Translations under genes and position numbers: made by a program
Shown: positions 23,215 through 31,121 of the stretch, in pieces
Numbering within the stretch: position 1 is the stretch's first letter
How the letters are laid out: the number at the start of each line of letters is the position of its first letter
Source of the DNA: Sphingobacterium phlebotomi
GTDB lineage: Bacteria > Bacteroidota > Bacteroidia > Sphingobacteriales > Sphingobacteriaceae
Direction of reading: 5' to 3'
NCBI RefSeq assembly: GCF_008180195.1
Contig: NZ_VTAV01000001.1
Location: 186,001-250,000, forward strand
Length of the DNA stretch: 64,000 bases
The notes under the pieces: generated by a model
What the model saw: only the letters and a program-made list of their open reading frames with translations
What the model was told of the DNA's origin: nothing
Databases searched by the model: none

Positions 23215-24474
23215 ATGATATACGAAAGAGAATATGTAAAGGCATTGATCAGGAAGAAAGTATTGGAAACATTGTCCGCCCAGGAATGGGCGGAATATCA
23301 GGCATCGCAACGAATATATACCGACGAGGAGTTCGACGACATGTTTGCAGAAACGCTGTTGGAAATCGGCGATGAGCTACCTGCTAACCCGCTAGGGGGG
23401 TGGAAACCTGATTTCAAACGGATATGTAGAGGAGACGGTCCAACCGAAAGACGACTCAAATCGCAATGGTTGCAAGTTGCAGCAGCATTTGCCATCGTAG
23501 GTTTTGCTGTTTGGGCTTTCTACCACTATCAGGGAGGCCAGCAGCCCTATAACATTCTAAACGGCCCGTGTGCTGGGCTGACCAGCGATGTGGAGATTTC
23601 ATTAACCGAATCGGTCGTGTCCATTAGATGGGGCGATACAGCGCACAGGAAAGTCGCAAGTGCGGAACACGGCCTGCTGTTGCGTCAAGGAAATATACAG
23701 GTTTTCAAAACGGATGACGGTATATTCCAGTTACGGCAGCGCAAGGGTGAACCGGCAGGAGGCATCGTATTGGAAACAGGCGTACAACAGCAGGCGATGG
23801 TCGAGCTTCCGGATGGTACATATATCCGTCTAAATGCACAGTCTACCTTACAGTATGCCCCCGAAAAACAGAAAACCGAGCAGATAAAGGTACAAGGCGA
23901 GGCTTATGTGCAGCGACCAGCACAACGTTACATGGATTCCTTGATAATCGCTACGCACAATGGTTTTGTCACATCCTTTGATGGAGACTTTGCGTTGCTA
24001 AGCCAAAAAAATGTAACAAGAGCGGCAGCTTTAAGCGGGGAGCTGACCCTGCACGCTAACAGCAGAAAGGAAACGTTGCAACTGGACTGCTATGGGGCGC
24101 AGGGTTCCGTTGCGCGTTTTGTCAATAAAACCAACGGCGAGGAAAAGGATAGCCTGCAATATGGGGTACGTAAAGAACCCGAGACGTTGCTGCGCTGGAC
24201 AAAAGCGGTACGCCATTATAAGGATATACCATTACGGGAGTTCGTAGGGCAAATGAGCCGTTGGTATGGCTTTCAGGTAAAAGATTATAGTTGTCTGCCA
24301 GCAGATAAACGTATTACAACGACGGTGTGCTACCGTAAGGATAGGGAAGCGGTATTTGCTGCCATCCGGCAAGCGGGTGTTTTACTATACGAAAGTAAGG
24401 GTATGATCAGTTTCTGCCCAGAGGATGCTGAAGTAACGAAGAAAACGGAGGGGAGATTAGCTTGGTGGGAGTGA
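23215..24474 (+). CDS. FecR-family anti-sigma factor
   Basis: This 419-residue protein has a cytoplasmic N-terminus (1-82), a membrane helix at about 84-103 (WLQVAAAFAIVGFAVWAFYH), a FecR core at about 180-290 (GVQQQAMVELPDGTYIRLNA, GEAYVQRP, VTRAAALSGELTL) and a C-terminal DUF4974-like domain (about 325-405: FVGQMSRWYGFQVKDYSCLP). Features that differ from the other FecR copies are a longer segment between helix and core and three cysteines in the C-terminal domain. It is probably the anti-sigma partner of the sigma gene 22 bp upstream. It converges with the ATPase operon on the other strand. Confidence 0.88.
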   Translation: MIYEREYVKALIRKKVLETLSAQEWAEYQASQRIYTDEEFDDMFAETLLEIGDELPANPLGGWKPDFKRICRGDGPTERRLKSQWLQVAAAFAIVGFAVWAFYHYQGGQQPYNILNGPCAGLTSDVEISLTESVVSIRWGDTAHRKVASAEHGLLLRQGNIQVFKTDDGIFQLRQRKGEPAGGIVLETGVQQQAMVELPDGTYIRLNAQSTLQYAPEKQKTEQIKVQGEAYVQRPAQRYMDSLIIATHNGFVTSFDGDFALLSQKNVTRAAALSGELTLHANSRKETLQLDCYGAQGSVARFVNKTNGEEKDSLQYGVRKEPETLLRWTKAVRHYKDIPLREFVGQMSRWYGFQVKDYSCLPADKRITTTVCYRKDREAVFAAIRQAGVLLYESKGMISFCPEDAEVTKKTEGRLAWWE

Positions 24475-24499
24475 TGCGTTATCATGATCCGGCTTCATA

Positions 24500-24534
24500 A
24501 AAATGTTATAATCCGAGTTCCGTTAACATTTTTT
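24500..24534. terminator. probable bidirectional terminator between convergent genes
   Basis: aaaatgtta (24500-24508) pairs with taacatttt (24524-24532), followed by T on the plus strand and preceded by A on the left. The stem overlaps the last codons of the minus-strand ATPase gene. Confidence 0.5.
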
Positions 24535-25258
24535 TATAGTTATTTAAGAAGTATTTACTCAGCCGATATTGCTCAGTTTCCTCATAGTTTACCAATTTTA
24601 GACCATCCGGAGACACCTGATAGATATCAGCGTTTGGGTAAGCCAACAAAATAGGGGAGTGTGTAGCAATGATAAATTGCGAGCGTTTTTCGACTAGTTG
24701 ACTGATTCTCGTTAACATATTAAATTGACTGATAATGGACAAAGCTGATTCTGGTTCGTCAAGGATATACAAGCCGTTGCCGTATAACCTATTATGCAAC
24801 AATGCCAAAAAGCCTTCTCCGTGAGATCGCTTATGTAAAGACCCTCCATAAGCGTCATGTACGATATACTCATCTATTGCTGTTGCCACATTATAAAAGC
24901 TTTCTGCTCTTAGAAAATAGCCGTCCTTATTCCGGTAAGCTGATCGAATGAGTTTAATGTCGTGGTATAGATCCGAGTGCGAATCTTGGGTTTTAAAATT
25001 AAAGTTACGACTTCCACCTTCGGGATTGAATCCCGCATTAATGGCAATGGCTTCAACCAGTGTCGATTTTCCAGAACCGTTTTCACCGATAACAAAGGTG
25101 ACGGGTTTCTGAAATTCGAGTTCATTTAATTTAGCGATGGATGGGATATTGTACGGATAGGTGCTACGTTCATTCAAAGGCTTGTTATTTCGCAACCGTT
25201 CAATGTAGATCATGATAGTTTTAGTAAGATGATTTTGAATCCACTCATTCTTAATCAA
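24506..25258 (-). CDS. small AAA/ABC-type ATPase (COG3910-like)
   Basis: This 250-residue ATPase has Walker A GENGSGKST at about 58-66, an ABC-like signature SHGEGF at about 145-150, Walker B LYILDEPESALS at about 163-172 and the switch His in ATHSP at about 200. This is a compact SMC/ABC-like nucleotide-binding domain with no membrane part, as in COG3910 predicted ATPases. The cellular role of the family is not established; related stand-alone ATPases occur in defence and DNA-repair contexts. Its start overlaps the stop of the upstream small gene by 8 bp. A shorter start at Met16 is possible, but the overlap pattern favours the longer one. It is the last gene of a three-gene operon. Confidence 0.85.
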   Translation of the reverse strand: MIKNEWIQNHLTKTIMIYIERLRNNKPLNERSTYPYNIPSIAKLNELEFQKPVTFVIGENGSGKSTLVEAIAINAGFNPEGGSRNFNFKTQDSHSDLYHDIKLIRSAYRNKDGYFLRAESFYNVATAIDEYIVHDAYGGSLHKRSHGEGFLALLHNRLYGNGLYILDEPESALSIISQFNMLTRISQLVEKRSQFIIATHSPILLAYPNADIYQVSPDGLKLVNYEETEQYRLSKYFLNNYKKMLTELGL

Positions 25259-25607
25259 TCAGTCCTTCTTTTTTGAGAAATTTTTCTAGCGTATAAAACT
25301 TATCTAACATTTGTCCGTAATCTTGATCGGTTAACGGAAATGATCCGAAACTTTTTACTTCGTTGTCTATTAGTTTAACTGCGACGGATGGTGTTAGGCT
25401 TGTTATTTTGAATTCTAGGTTATCCTCTTCTATGTTCAAGTGAAAATTTTGTTTCTCAATCTGATTCATAGTCTGTTCCGAAGTCACCTCCCATCCTTGT
25501 AAATCTGTATAATAGTCACCGTATCTTTGGTAAATCAAAACAGAGGTAAAAGGAACTGCAGGAATCAAAAAGGTACGTTCTTTATATTTAAACTCGATAG
25601 CCTTCAT
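25251..25607 (-). CDS. hypothetical protein, 118 residues, paralogous to its upstream neighbour
   Basis: I do not recognise a named family. The protein is soluble, with a beta-rich N-terminus (MKAIEFKYKERTFLIPAVPF) and a helical C-terminus ending MLDKFYTLEKFLKKEGLID. That ending closely parallels LLDVYYNLKEILTKQGFIK of the gene directly upstream, and the N-termini also align, so the two are probably diverged duplicates. It overlaps the upstream gene by 4 bp and the downstream ATPase gene by 8 bp, so all three are translationally coupled. It may be a partner or specificity subunit of the ATPase. Confidence 0.72.
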   Translation of the reverse strand: MKAIEFKYKERTFLIPAVPFTSVLIYQRYGDYYTDLQGWEVTSEQTMNQIEKQNFHLNIEEDNLEFKITSLTPSVAVKLIDNEVKSFGSFPLTDQDYGQMLDKFYTLEKFLKKEGLID

Positions 25608-25915
25608 TTGATAAATCCTTGTTTAGTTAATATCTCTTTTAGATTATAGTAAACGTCGAGTAGATCCTTAGAATTCGTCAACGTTTTTTCCAAAGGAGGA
25701 TCAGTAAAATCTGTATCAATGGGCGTAATATTAATTTTATCGCCCATATTGACTGTAGAAGAGTTCCACCGTAATGAAACCCCTTCTTCGTCATCCGCGC
25801 CTGTAATAGAAAGCCCAAATTTACATGAAATACTTATAATTACCGTTCCCTTGTTTACAGCAACTGTTTGTTGTTCATCGTTAATCGTTATCTCAAATCC
25901 TTTCATTGCATTCAT
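25604..25915 (-). CDS. hypothetical protein, 103 residues, first gene of the ATPase operon
   Basis: No family is recognised. The N-terminus is beta-rich and acidic (KGFEITINDEQQTVAVNKGT, IISISCKFGLSITGADDEEG). The C-terminal helix LLDVYYNLKEILTKQGFIK is shared in pattern with the next gene. ATG at 25915 or, three codons in, at 25906. It begins only 36 bp after the stop of the preceding glycosidase gene, so it either shares the tail of that long operon transcript or has a promoter inside the glycosidase gene. Overlap with the next gene (ATGA type) shows translational coupling. Confidence 0.7.
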   Translation of the reverse strand: MNAMKGFEITINDEQQTVAVNKGTVIISISCKFGLSITGADDEEGVSLRWNSSTVNMGDKINITPIDTDFTDPPLEKTLTNSKDLLDVYYNLKEILTKQGFIK

Positions 25916-25951
25916 GATTTAAACATAAATGGGAGATTCTGTAGGGTTAAT

Positions 25952-27058
25952 TTACTGCTCCAATAAAGCATTCACACACCACAGGTAGGGGAACTGTCCG
26001 TGAAAATCACCTGTCCTGCGCGGACGATCATAATAATATTGCTTATCGTTCTTTTTGTTAGTACCAACACACACCTCCGATACACTCCCCTTTTCATCCA
26101 CATAGTCTACTAATGCTATCCAAGCTTTACGGGCTGCCGGCGCATATTCTTTCGAATCCAACCAACCTTGCTTCACGCCGGTGATGAAGGCGTACGCAAA
26201 CATAGCTGATCCAGATGTTTCTGCCCAACAATCCGCTTCATCAATCAATTGGTTCCACATACCATTCGGTTGTTGATATTGTTTTAAACTGGCCATCATC
26301 TTGCGGTATCCTTCCAAAATATGTGGACGATATTCGCTGTCCTCCGGTAAATAGCGAAGCAATTCGGTTACACCCGCGGCCATCCAACCATTGCCTCTAC
26401 CCCAATAAAACGGAACATCCGGCGCGTGGTAAAATAACCCGTTCGGACGTTGTAGCTCATCCAGATAAAGCACCATTTCCTTTGCGGCACGGTCGATATA
26501 TTTCCGATCACCGGTTACCTTATAAGCTTCGCTCTGCACAATCGTGATCATGTACATATCGTCTATCCATAGGCGTGTCTGCCAAGAGAAACCCTCATTA
26601 GCCCAAGCCTTCTCTTCGGTTTTAGCATCCGCAGGCACTTCCCATTGCGTGTCGGCGTAGGGTAATCCAAGATCGAAGTAACGTTTGTCTTCCGTGATAC
26701 GATATAGCGTCAAGGGTAAACTACCGAACATGTTCAGATCCACATGGTTCTTAATAGGAAGTAATGCCTTGTCCTTGTCGAACAGAAGTTCAAAGCGGTT
26801 TTTTAAGTATGTGGTAAGCGATTTGTCCTGCGTCAGCTCGGCAAAGTTGAGTCCACTTTTCCAATAAAACGTCTGCGGATAGCCAATCCACTTTCCAGCA
26901 TGTAGGGCATTGCCCATATACACAAAACGATACGCGATAAGTTTGCCAACCTCTTCTGGAGCATAACCTTCGGGAAAGTCTGTCAGTTCTTTATGTTGGG
27001 CGAATGAGAACTGAAAACTACAAATTGTCAATAAAAATAGAACTGTTTTTTTAAGCAT
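25952..27058 (-). CDS. glycoside hydrolase family 88/105 (unsaturated uronyl hydrolase), copy 2
   Basis: This is a 368-residue exported enzyme if started at ATG 27058 (MLKKTVLFLLTICSFQFSFAQ), which matches its 367-residue paralogue at 33000. Upstream in-frame starts would overlap the GH130 gene. It is an (alpha/alpha)6 barrel of the GH88/GH105 type, with ADTQWEVP and WIDDMYMITIVQSEAYKVTG containing the candidate catalytic aspartates, and FYHAPDVPFYWGRGNGWMAAG. Such enzymes hydrate the 4,5-unsaturated uronic acid left by polysaccharide lyases. The N-terminal quarter (HAGKWIGYPQTFYWKSGLNF) differs strongly from the paralogue and probably sets substrate choice. It is the last gene of the long minus-strand operon. 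Confidence 0.9.
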   Translation of the reverse strand: MLKKTVLFLLTICSFQFSFAQHKELTDFPEGYAPEEVGKLIAYRFVYMGNALHAGKWIGYPQTFYWKSGLNFAELTQDKSLTTYLKNRFELLFDKDKALLPIKNHVDLNMFGSLPLTLYRITEDKRYFDLGLPYADTQWEVPADAKTEEKAWANEGFSWQTRLWIDDMYMITIVQSEAYKVTGDRKYIDRAAKEMVLYLDELQRPNGLFYHAPDVPFYWGRGNGWMAAGVTELLRYLPEDSEYRPHILEGYRKMMASLKQYQQPNGMWNQLIDEADCWAETSGSAMFAYAFITGVKQGWLDSKEYAPAARKAWIALVDYVDEKGSVSEVCVGTNKKNDKQYYYDRPRRTGDFHGQFPYLWCVNALLEQ

Positions 27059-27093
27059 CCTATTGATTTTGGTAAAAGAATTCATAATTAATT

Positions 27094-28209
27094 TTAGTTT
27101 TTGATTTTGGGGTCGTACACAGCAACACCTACTTGGCTGTCGGCACACCCGTAGTACAGAAACCACTTATTTTTAAAATAGGCAAGTCCTTGAATGAATA
27201 CGGTGCCGTCCGGGTATTGTCCACTTTTTTCGAAGGGCTCGGTGGGCACAAAGAAAGGTTTGTCTAGCCGACCGATAACCTTCGAAGGATTGTTGAGATC
27301 AAAGAGTACCTGTCCGGATGCATAGGTTCTAGCGGTATAGTTTGTATCTCTGCCATCACCTCCTTTATTTTTACCGTTGTACAACACTAAAATACCGTGT
27401 TCGGTTAGGAGAGCCGGAGGGCCACATTCTGTTAAATCACTATCAAAATAGCCTCGGCGTGGTGTAACTACCAAATCCAGATCGCCCTTCTCATTTAAGG
27501 TAGGTACCCAATTGATGAGGTCGTCCGATGTGGCAATATTCATATAGCGTTCGCCCCAATACATCATGTACTTTCCATTGACCTTCGTAATGATCTGCTT
27601 GCCGTTGTCTAACTTCGTAACCACAGAGCCAGACTTGCAAAATAGATCTTTAAATTTGCCATTATGCGCTTTTTGGAAAGCAGGACCATGTTTAGTCCAA
27701 TTTTTTAAGTCTCGGGAGGTTGCTACAGCTAGTCTTGCCACTTTCCGATTCCATTGGGTGTAAAGCATGACATATAGGCCGTCTGCTGTGACAGCGATAC
27801 GTGGATCTTCACAACCGCCAGGCCATTCATTTTCCTTCTGTTCGTCTTCATCGGGATAAAATACAGGTTTCTTTTCCCGCTTCATATGAATACCGTCTTT
27901 ACTTTCGGCAATCCCGATACGGGAGGTACGTTTGCCGATACCCATGCCGGATTTGTCTTCTCCACGATAGAGGACGTATATGCGATTATCCTTTACGACA
28001 GCGGCAGGATTGAAAATGTCACCCGCCTCCCAGGCGATTTCCTGTTTGCTCATCGGATCGAAAAAAGTGTTGTTCGGGTCGGGAGAGATAATGGGGTTCA
28101 CGCCATCCGGCCGGACGAACGGACCTAAAGCCCAGTCATCGTGTATTTGTTGTGCTGACGAATACAGTACAACAGATAGCAAGAGTAGGAGCAAGCGGAA
28201 TCGTATCAT
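27094..28209 (-). CDS. GH130-type glycosidase/phosphorylase
   Basis: This 371-residue exported protein (signal peptide 1-19) has a five-bladed beta-propeller pattern. GH130 signatures are GGCEDPRIAV (Asp at about 135, the likely catalytic acid), GDIFNPAAVV, YTQWNRKVARLAVATSRDL, FIQGLAYFKNKWFLYYGCADSQVGVAVYD near the end, and repeated blade motifs. Family members act on beta-mannosides by phosphorolysis or hydrolysis. The signal peptide points to a periplasmic hydrolase rather than a cytoplasmic phosphorylase. It lies between the GH63-like and the second GH88/105 gene. GH43-like or GH117-like assignments are the alternatives, because these propellers resemble each other. Confidence 0.75.
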   Translation of the reverse strand: MIRFRLLLLLLSVVLYSSAQQIHDDWALGPFVRPDGVNPIISPDPNNTFFDPMSKQEIAWEAGDIFNPAAVVKDNRIYVLYRGEDKSGMGIGKRTSRIGIAESKDGIHMKREKKPVFYPDEDEQKENEWPGGCEDPRIAVTADGLYVMLYTQWNRKVARLAVATSRDLKNWTKHGPAFQKAHNGKFKDLFCKSGSVVTKLDNGKQIITKVNGKYMMYWGERYMNIATSDDLINWVPTLNEKGDLDLVVTPRRGYFDSDLTECGPPALLTEHGILVLYNGKNKGGDGRDTNYTARTYASGQVLFDLNNPSKVIGRLDKPFFVPTEPFEKSGQYPDGTVFIQGLAYFKNKWFLYYGCADSQVGVAVYDPKIKN

Positions 28210-28217
28210 GTTATCGT

Positions 28218-31046
28218 TTATTGTGGTTTTATTTCTAAATTAAAAATTTTGCTGTGTTTTTTCTCCATAACAATTTTAATCGTGTATAAACCATCGAGTA
28301 CTTTATTCAGCGGCACACTTTTGCCATTGAGTGTGGCTTGATAATCGTAAGCATCATTCAAGCAGAAAAGCAGCGAGGAAGAATGTTCACCGTGATCTGC
28401 AAACAATCGAAACTGGCCCTCAAATCCATTGTTTTCCGGATAGAATTTTTGTGCAAGTGTCCATACATTGAATCCGTGCGTCACGTTTCCAGGTCGGTAT
28501 AAGGAATTGAACCAATTCAGTACGGGCGAAGATAGTGCCCCAAACTGATGCCAACCACCGCCGTTTCCCGTTTCTACACTAAAATTTTCCCAACAGTTAT
28601 ATGTCGCTTCTGTTTCCCTTTTCCAAACGTCCAATGCCGTTTGTGCAATCTGTATCGCTTTTTCCGGCTCATTCAGATCCAACATCGTCTTCCAGATAAA
28701 CCATTGATGCGGCATCCAAACCCGTCCGTTCCAATACCCGTCCTTGTTGTAGTAAGGGGCGGATTGGTCGATAGCCGTAATCCCTTGATCCGTCCATAGC
28801 TTATCTTTGTTGAACATATGTTCGATTAACCTCTTTTGCTGTTCGGGTGTACAGATACCGGCCACTAACGGGCTCACACCGTCGAGTCCCATGTTGAAAT
28901 TAACACCGGAATCGTGTTGCAATATACCTGTTGGTTCTCCATCATCATTATGCTGGACATAACCAAAATAACCAGATGATTCGTCCCATGACCATTCTTG
29001 AAGCGCTTTGCTGTATAGCTGAATATCTTCGTCGTAGTTTTTGACATCCTGTCGGTATCCCAAATGGATGGCCGCCATTTTCAGTAATTTGGCGAATCGG
29101 ATCTGATGGGCGGTGTTGACAGTCGCTGCGGTCGATCTGGCCAGTTTATGTCTATGCATATACACTTGCGGGCTATAGTCGTCCCATCCGCCGGAGTTAT
29201 AGAATATATCCCAAGTCTGTATCAGGTTCGATTTAAGTTTTCGGGTAGACGAACTTTCCGCACCATTTAGATAGTCGTAATAGCGTTTCAGTCGTGGATA
29301 AAAGTAGGTGAGGTATTCGTTGTTTTGCGTGTCATTCCACAGTTCGTTAAAGAGATAAGCTTGTACCGGTAGGGGAGTGCCGTGCTCCAAAAAAGCAGAC
29401 TGCTCATTCGTATCCATGGTATAGGCATTAAGGCTCTCCAGTGCACGTCCTGCATTCAATTTGCTGTAACCCAAACCGATGAATCCGGCATCCCAGGTAT
29501 AAAACGCACTCCACCTCTTTCCCGGCGTTGTGTGTTTCAGGTATTGATTGCCCGCGAATGTGGGATAGTTGACATTGGTGAGTGTGGTGGCCGCCATCAG
29601 CTGTTGGCTAAAAATATACGGTTCTCCCGCTTTATTGGTCTCCCAACGATCGGAAATAGCTTGCTGTTTATGGTAAATGTTTTCTACTTCTCGCTCAGCA
29701 AAACTTAACGTTCTGATTCTATCGATAACTTCTTTCTCACTTCGACCCGATACAATATAAGCATAACGATTTACTTGCTGTCCGGGAGCGACGTTGATAG
29801 GCGCCGAAAATATATTTTCGAAGTACCCGCTATTGTTACCACCTATTCTTGATTTGTCGGAAGATCGATGTTCTTTTTTGACGAGATGGTTAAAATGGGC
29901 CAAAGCCTTATCGGGATTATCGTCAAACAGCGCTCTACGGTCGGCCAGGCTATCACTCCAAAGGATGCCATAGTATTCATCGATATCATCGTATTTAAAG
30001 ACAGCTGAATTGTTTACGCCACTTTCAATTTCCTGTGGTATCCGGTTGATATGCTCTTCCTGAAATTTTATAATTTCAATTTCATCCTGTTTTAAAAGGA
30101 TAAAACCGTCCAGCGCAATTTTGTTTTTGCTTAAGGTTTTCAAAGTGAGATCAAAATTACCGGTGGGTAAATCTTTTACCGCCACTTCGGCTAGTGTGTA
30201 TTCCTTACTATAGGGCAAGACGATGTTTTGAGCCGTTTGATGATGCAGCCTGAAACTTATTTTTGCGTTAGCCTTGTCGACGGAGCGGTACCGCAACAAG
30301 ATAACACCTTCTTGCAATTGTCGGTTATTGATAAATTGATAGGATAGCTGCTCCCCCGGATTTTTTCCGGTTACAATAGCGGTTTTGCTAGCGGCGTTTT
30401 CATCTTTGATCTGCCCTCTTAACTGCCCGTCGTAAACCAAGTTATAGTTAAAGGCCTTGATGGAATCCGTGAAGTTAATATAGTCTGAGGCTTTGTAAAA
30501 ATGGGTGTCGTTCGGCCTGACTATGCCCATCCTTTTTTGATAGGGATACATGATCGAGCTGAAGATGTTTAGTGCCATGCTGCGGGTACGGGCTGTATTA
30601 TTCACGTAAGCCGCCCGAATAAGACGACTGTTTTCGTCTATTTTACTAAACGATACGTCGCAGTATACCTGATCCTTCCATTCCAGCTGAAACCTATAGA
30701 CAAAATAGGAAAGGTCTGCTGAGGCATCCCACGGATGATAACCGGATTCCCGTTGTGTGCTGGCCAATGGTATGACGTTTCGAAAATAGAGCGAGGGTTG
30801 TACCACCACATCAAATCGAATACCGTCGTTTTTTGCAGGCACATGTGATATGCCGTTAAATTTAGTGGAATATGGCCCCCATGCAGGTAGAGCCATATCA
30901 TGTGTATGCTGCAGCGAATGCGTAAAACCCGGCTCCCACTTGGTATAGATAGTAGGAGCGGGCTGGGCAATAAGATTAGATACTACCGTTAACAGAAGTA
31001 CGGCAAGGGATAGATGTTTATATTTTTTTTTGTTGTTAATAACCAT
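28218..31046 (-). CDS. GH63/MGH1-like (alpha/alpha)6 glycosidase
   Basis: This 942-residue protein has a signal peptide (1-28), an N-terminal beta-sandwich region (about 30-440) and a catalytic (alpha/alpha)6 domain (about 470-850). The latter has TWDAGFIGLGYSKLNAGRAL, SAFLEHGTPLPVQAYLFNEL, NSGGWDDYSPQVYMHRHKLA, GRVWMPHQWFIWKTML and NCWENFSVETGNGGGWHQFG, which match the pattern of GH63 and related mannosyl-oligosaccharide glucosidase-like enzymes. The WDAG and ENF/ETG regions probably carry the acid and base. A C-terminal beta domain follows. The exact sugar is unknown; alpha-glucoside, alpha-mannoside and rhamnoside specificities all occur in this clan. It starts 76 bp downstream of the sialidase-like gene, with a hairpin in the gap. 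Confidence 0.78.
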   Translation of the reverse strand: MVINNKKKYKHLSLAVLLLTVVSNLIAQPAPTIYTKWEPGFTHSLQHTHDMALPAWGPYSTKFNGISHVPAKNDGIRFDVVVQPSLYFRNVIPLASTQRESGYHPWDASADLSYFVYRFQLEWKDQVYCDVSFSKIDENSRLIRAAYVNNTARTRSMALNIFSSIMYPYQKRMGIVRPNDTHFYKASDYINFTDSIKAFNYNLVYDGQLRGQIKDENAASKTAIVTGKNPGEQLSYQFINNRQLQEGVILLRYRSVDKANAKISFRLHHQTAQNIVLPYSKEYTLAEVAVKDLPTGNFDLTLKTLSKNKIALDGFILLKQDEIEIIKFQEEHINRIPQEIESGVNNSAVFKYDDIDEYYGILWSDSLADRRALFDDNPDKALAHFNHLVKKEHRSSDKSRIGGNNSGYFENIFSAPINVAPGQQVNRYAYIVSGRSEKEVIDRIRTLSFAEREVENIYHKQQAISDRWETNKAGEPYIFSQQLMAATTLTNVNYPTFAGNQYLKHTTPGKRWSAFYTWDAGFIGLGYSKLNAGRALESLNAYTMDTNEQSAFLEHGTPLPVQAYLFNELWNDTQNNEYLTYFYPRLKRYYDYLNGAESSSTRKLKSNLIQTWDIFYNSGGWDDYSPQVYMHRHKLARSTAATVNTAHQIRFAKLLKMAAIHLGYRQDVKNYDEDIQLYSKALQEWSWDESSGYFGYVQHNDDGEPTGILQHDSGVNFNMGLDGVSPLVAGICTPEQQKRLIEHMFNKDKLWTDQGITAIDQSAPYYNKDGYWNGRVWMPHQWFIWKTMLDLNEPEKAIQIAQTALDVWKRETEATYNCWENFSVETGNGGGWHQFGALSSPVLNWFNSLYRPGNVTHGFNVWTLAQKFYPENNGFEGQFRLFADHGEHSSSLLFCLNDAYDYQATLNGKSVPLNKVLDGLYTIKIVMEKKHSKIFNLEIKPQ

Positions 31047-31078
31047 GTGAATAGGCGATGATAAAGTCGGCTAGTTTA

Positions 31079-31111
31079 GGACACGAGCGGGAAAAATAGC
31101 CGCTCGTATCC
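31079..31111 (-). promoter_or_regulatory. intra-operon hairpin
   Basis: ggacacgagcgg / ccgctcgtatcc form a stem with 11 of 12 pairs and a 9-nt loop, between the sialidase-like and GH63-like genes. No T-run follows on the transcribed (minus) strand, so it is more likely an RNA-processing or stabilising element than a terminator. Confidence 0.5.
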
Positions 31112-31121
31112 TTGTTTTTGA

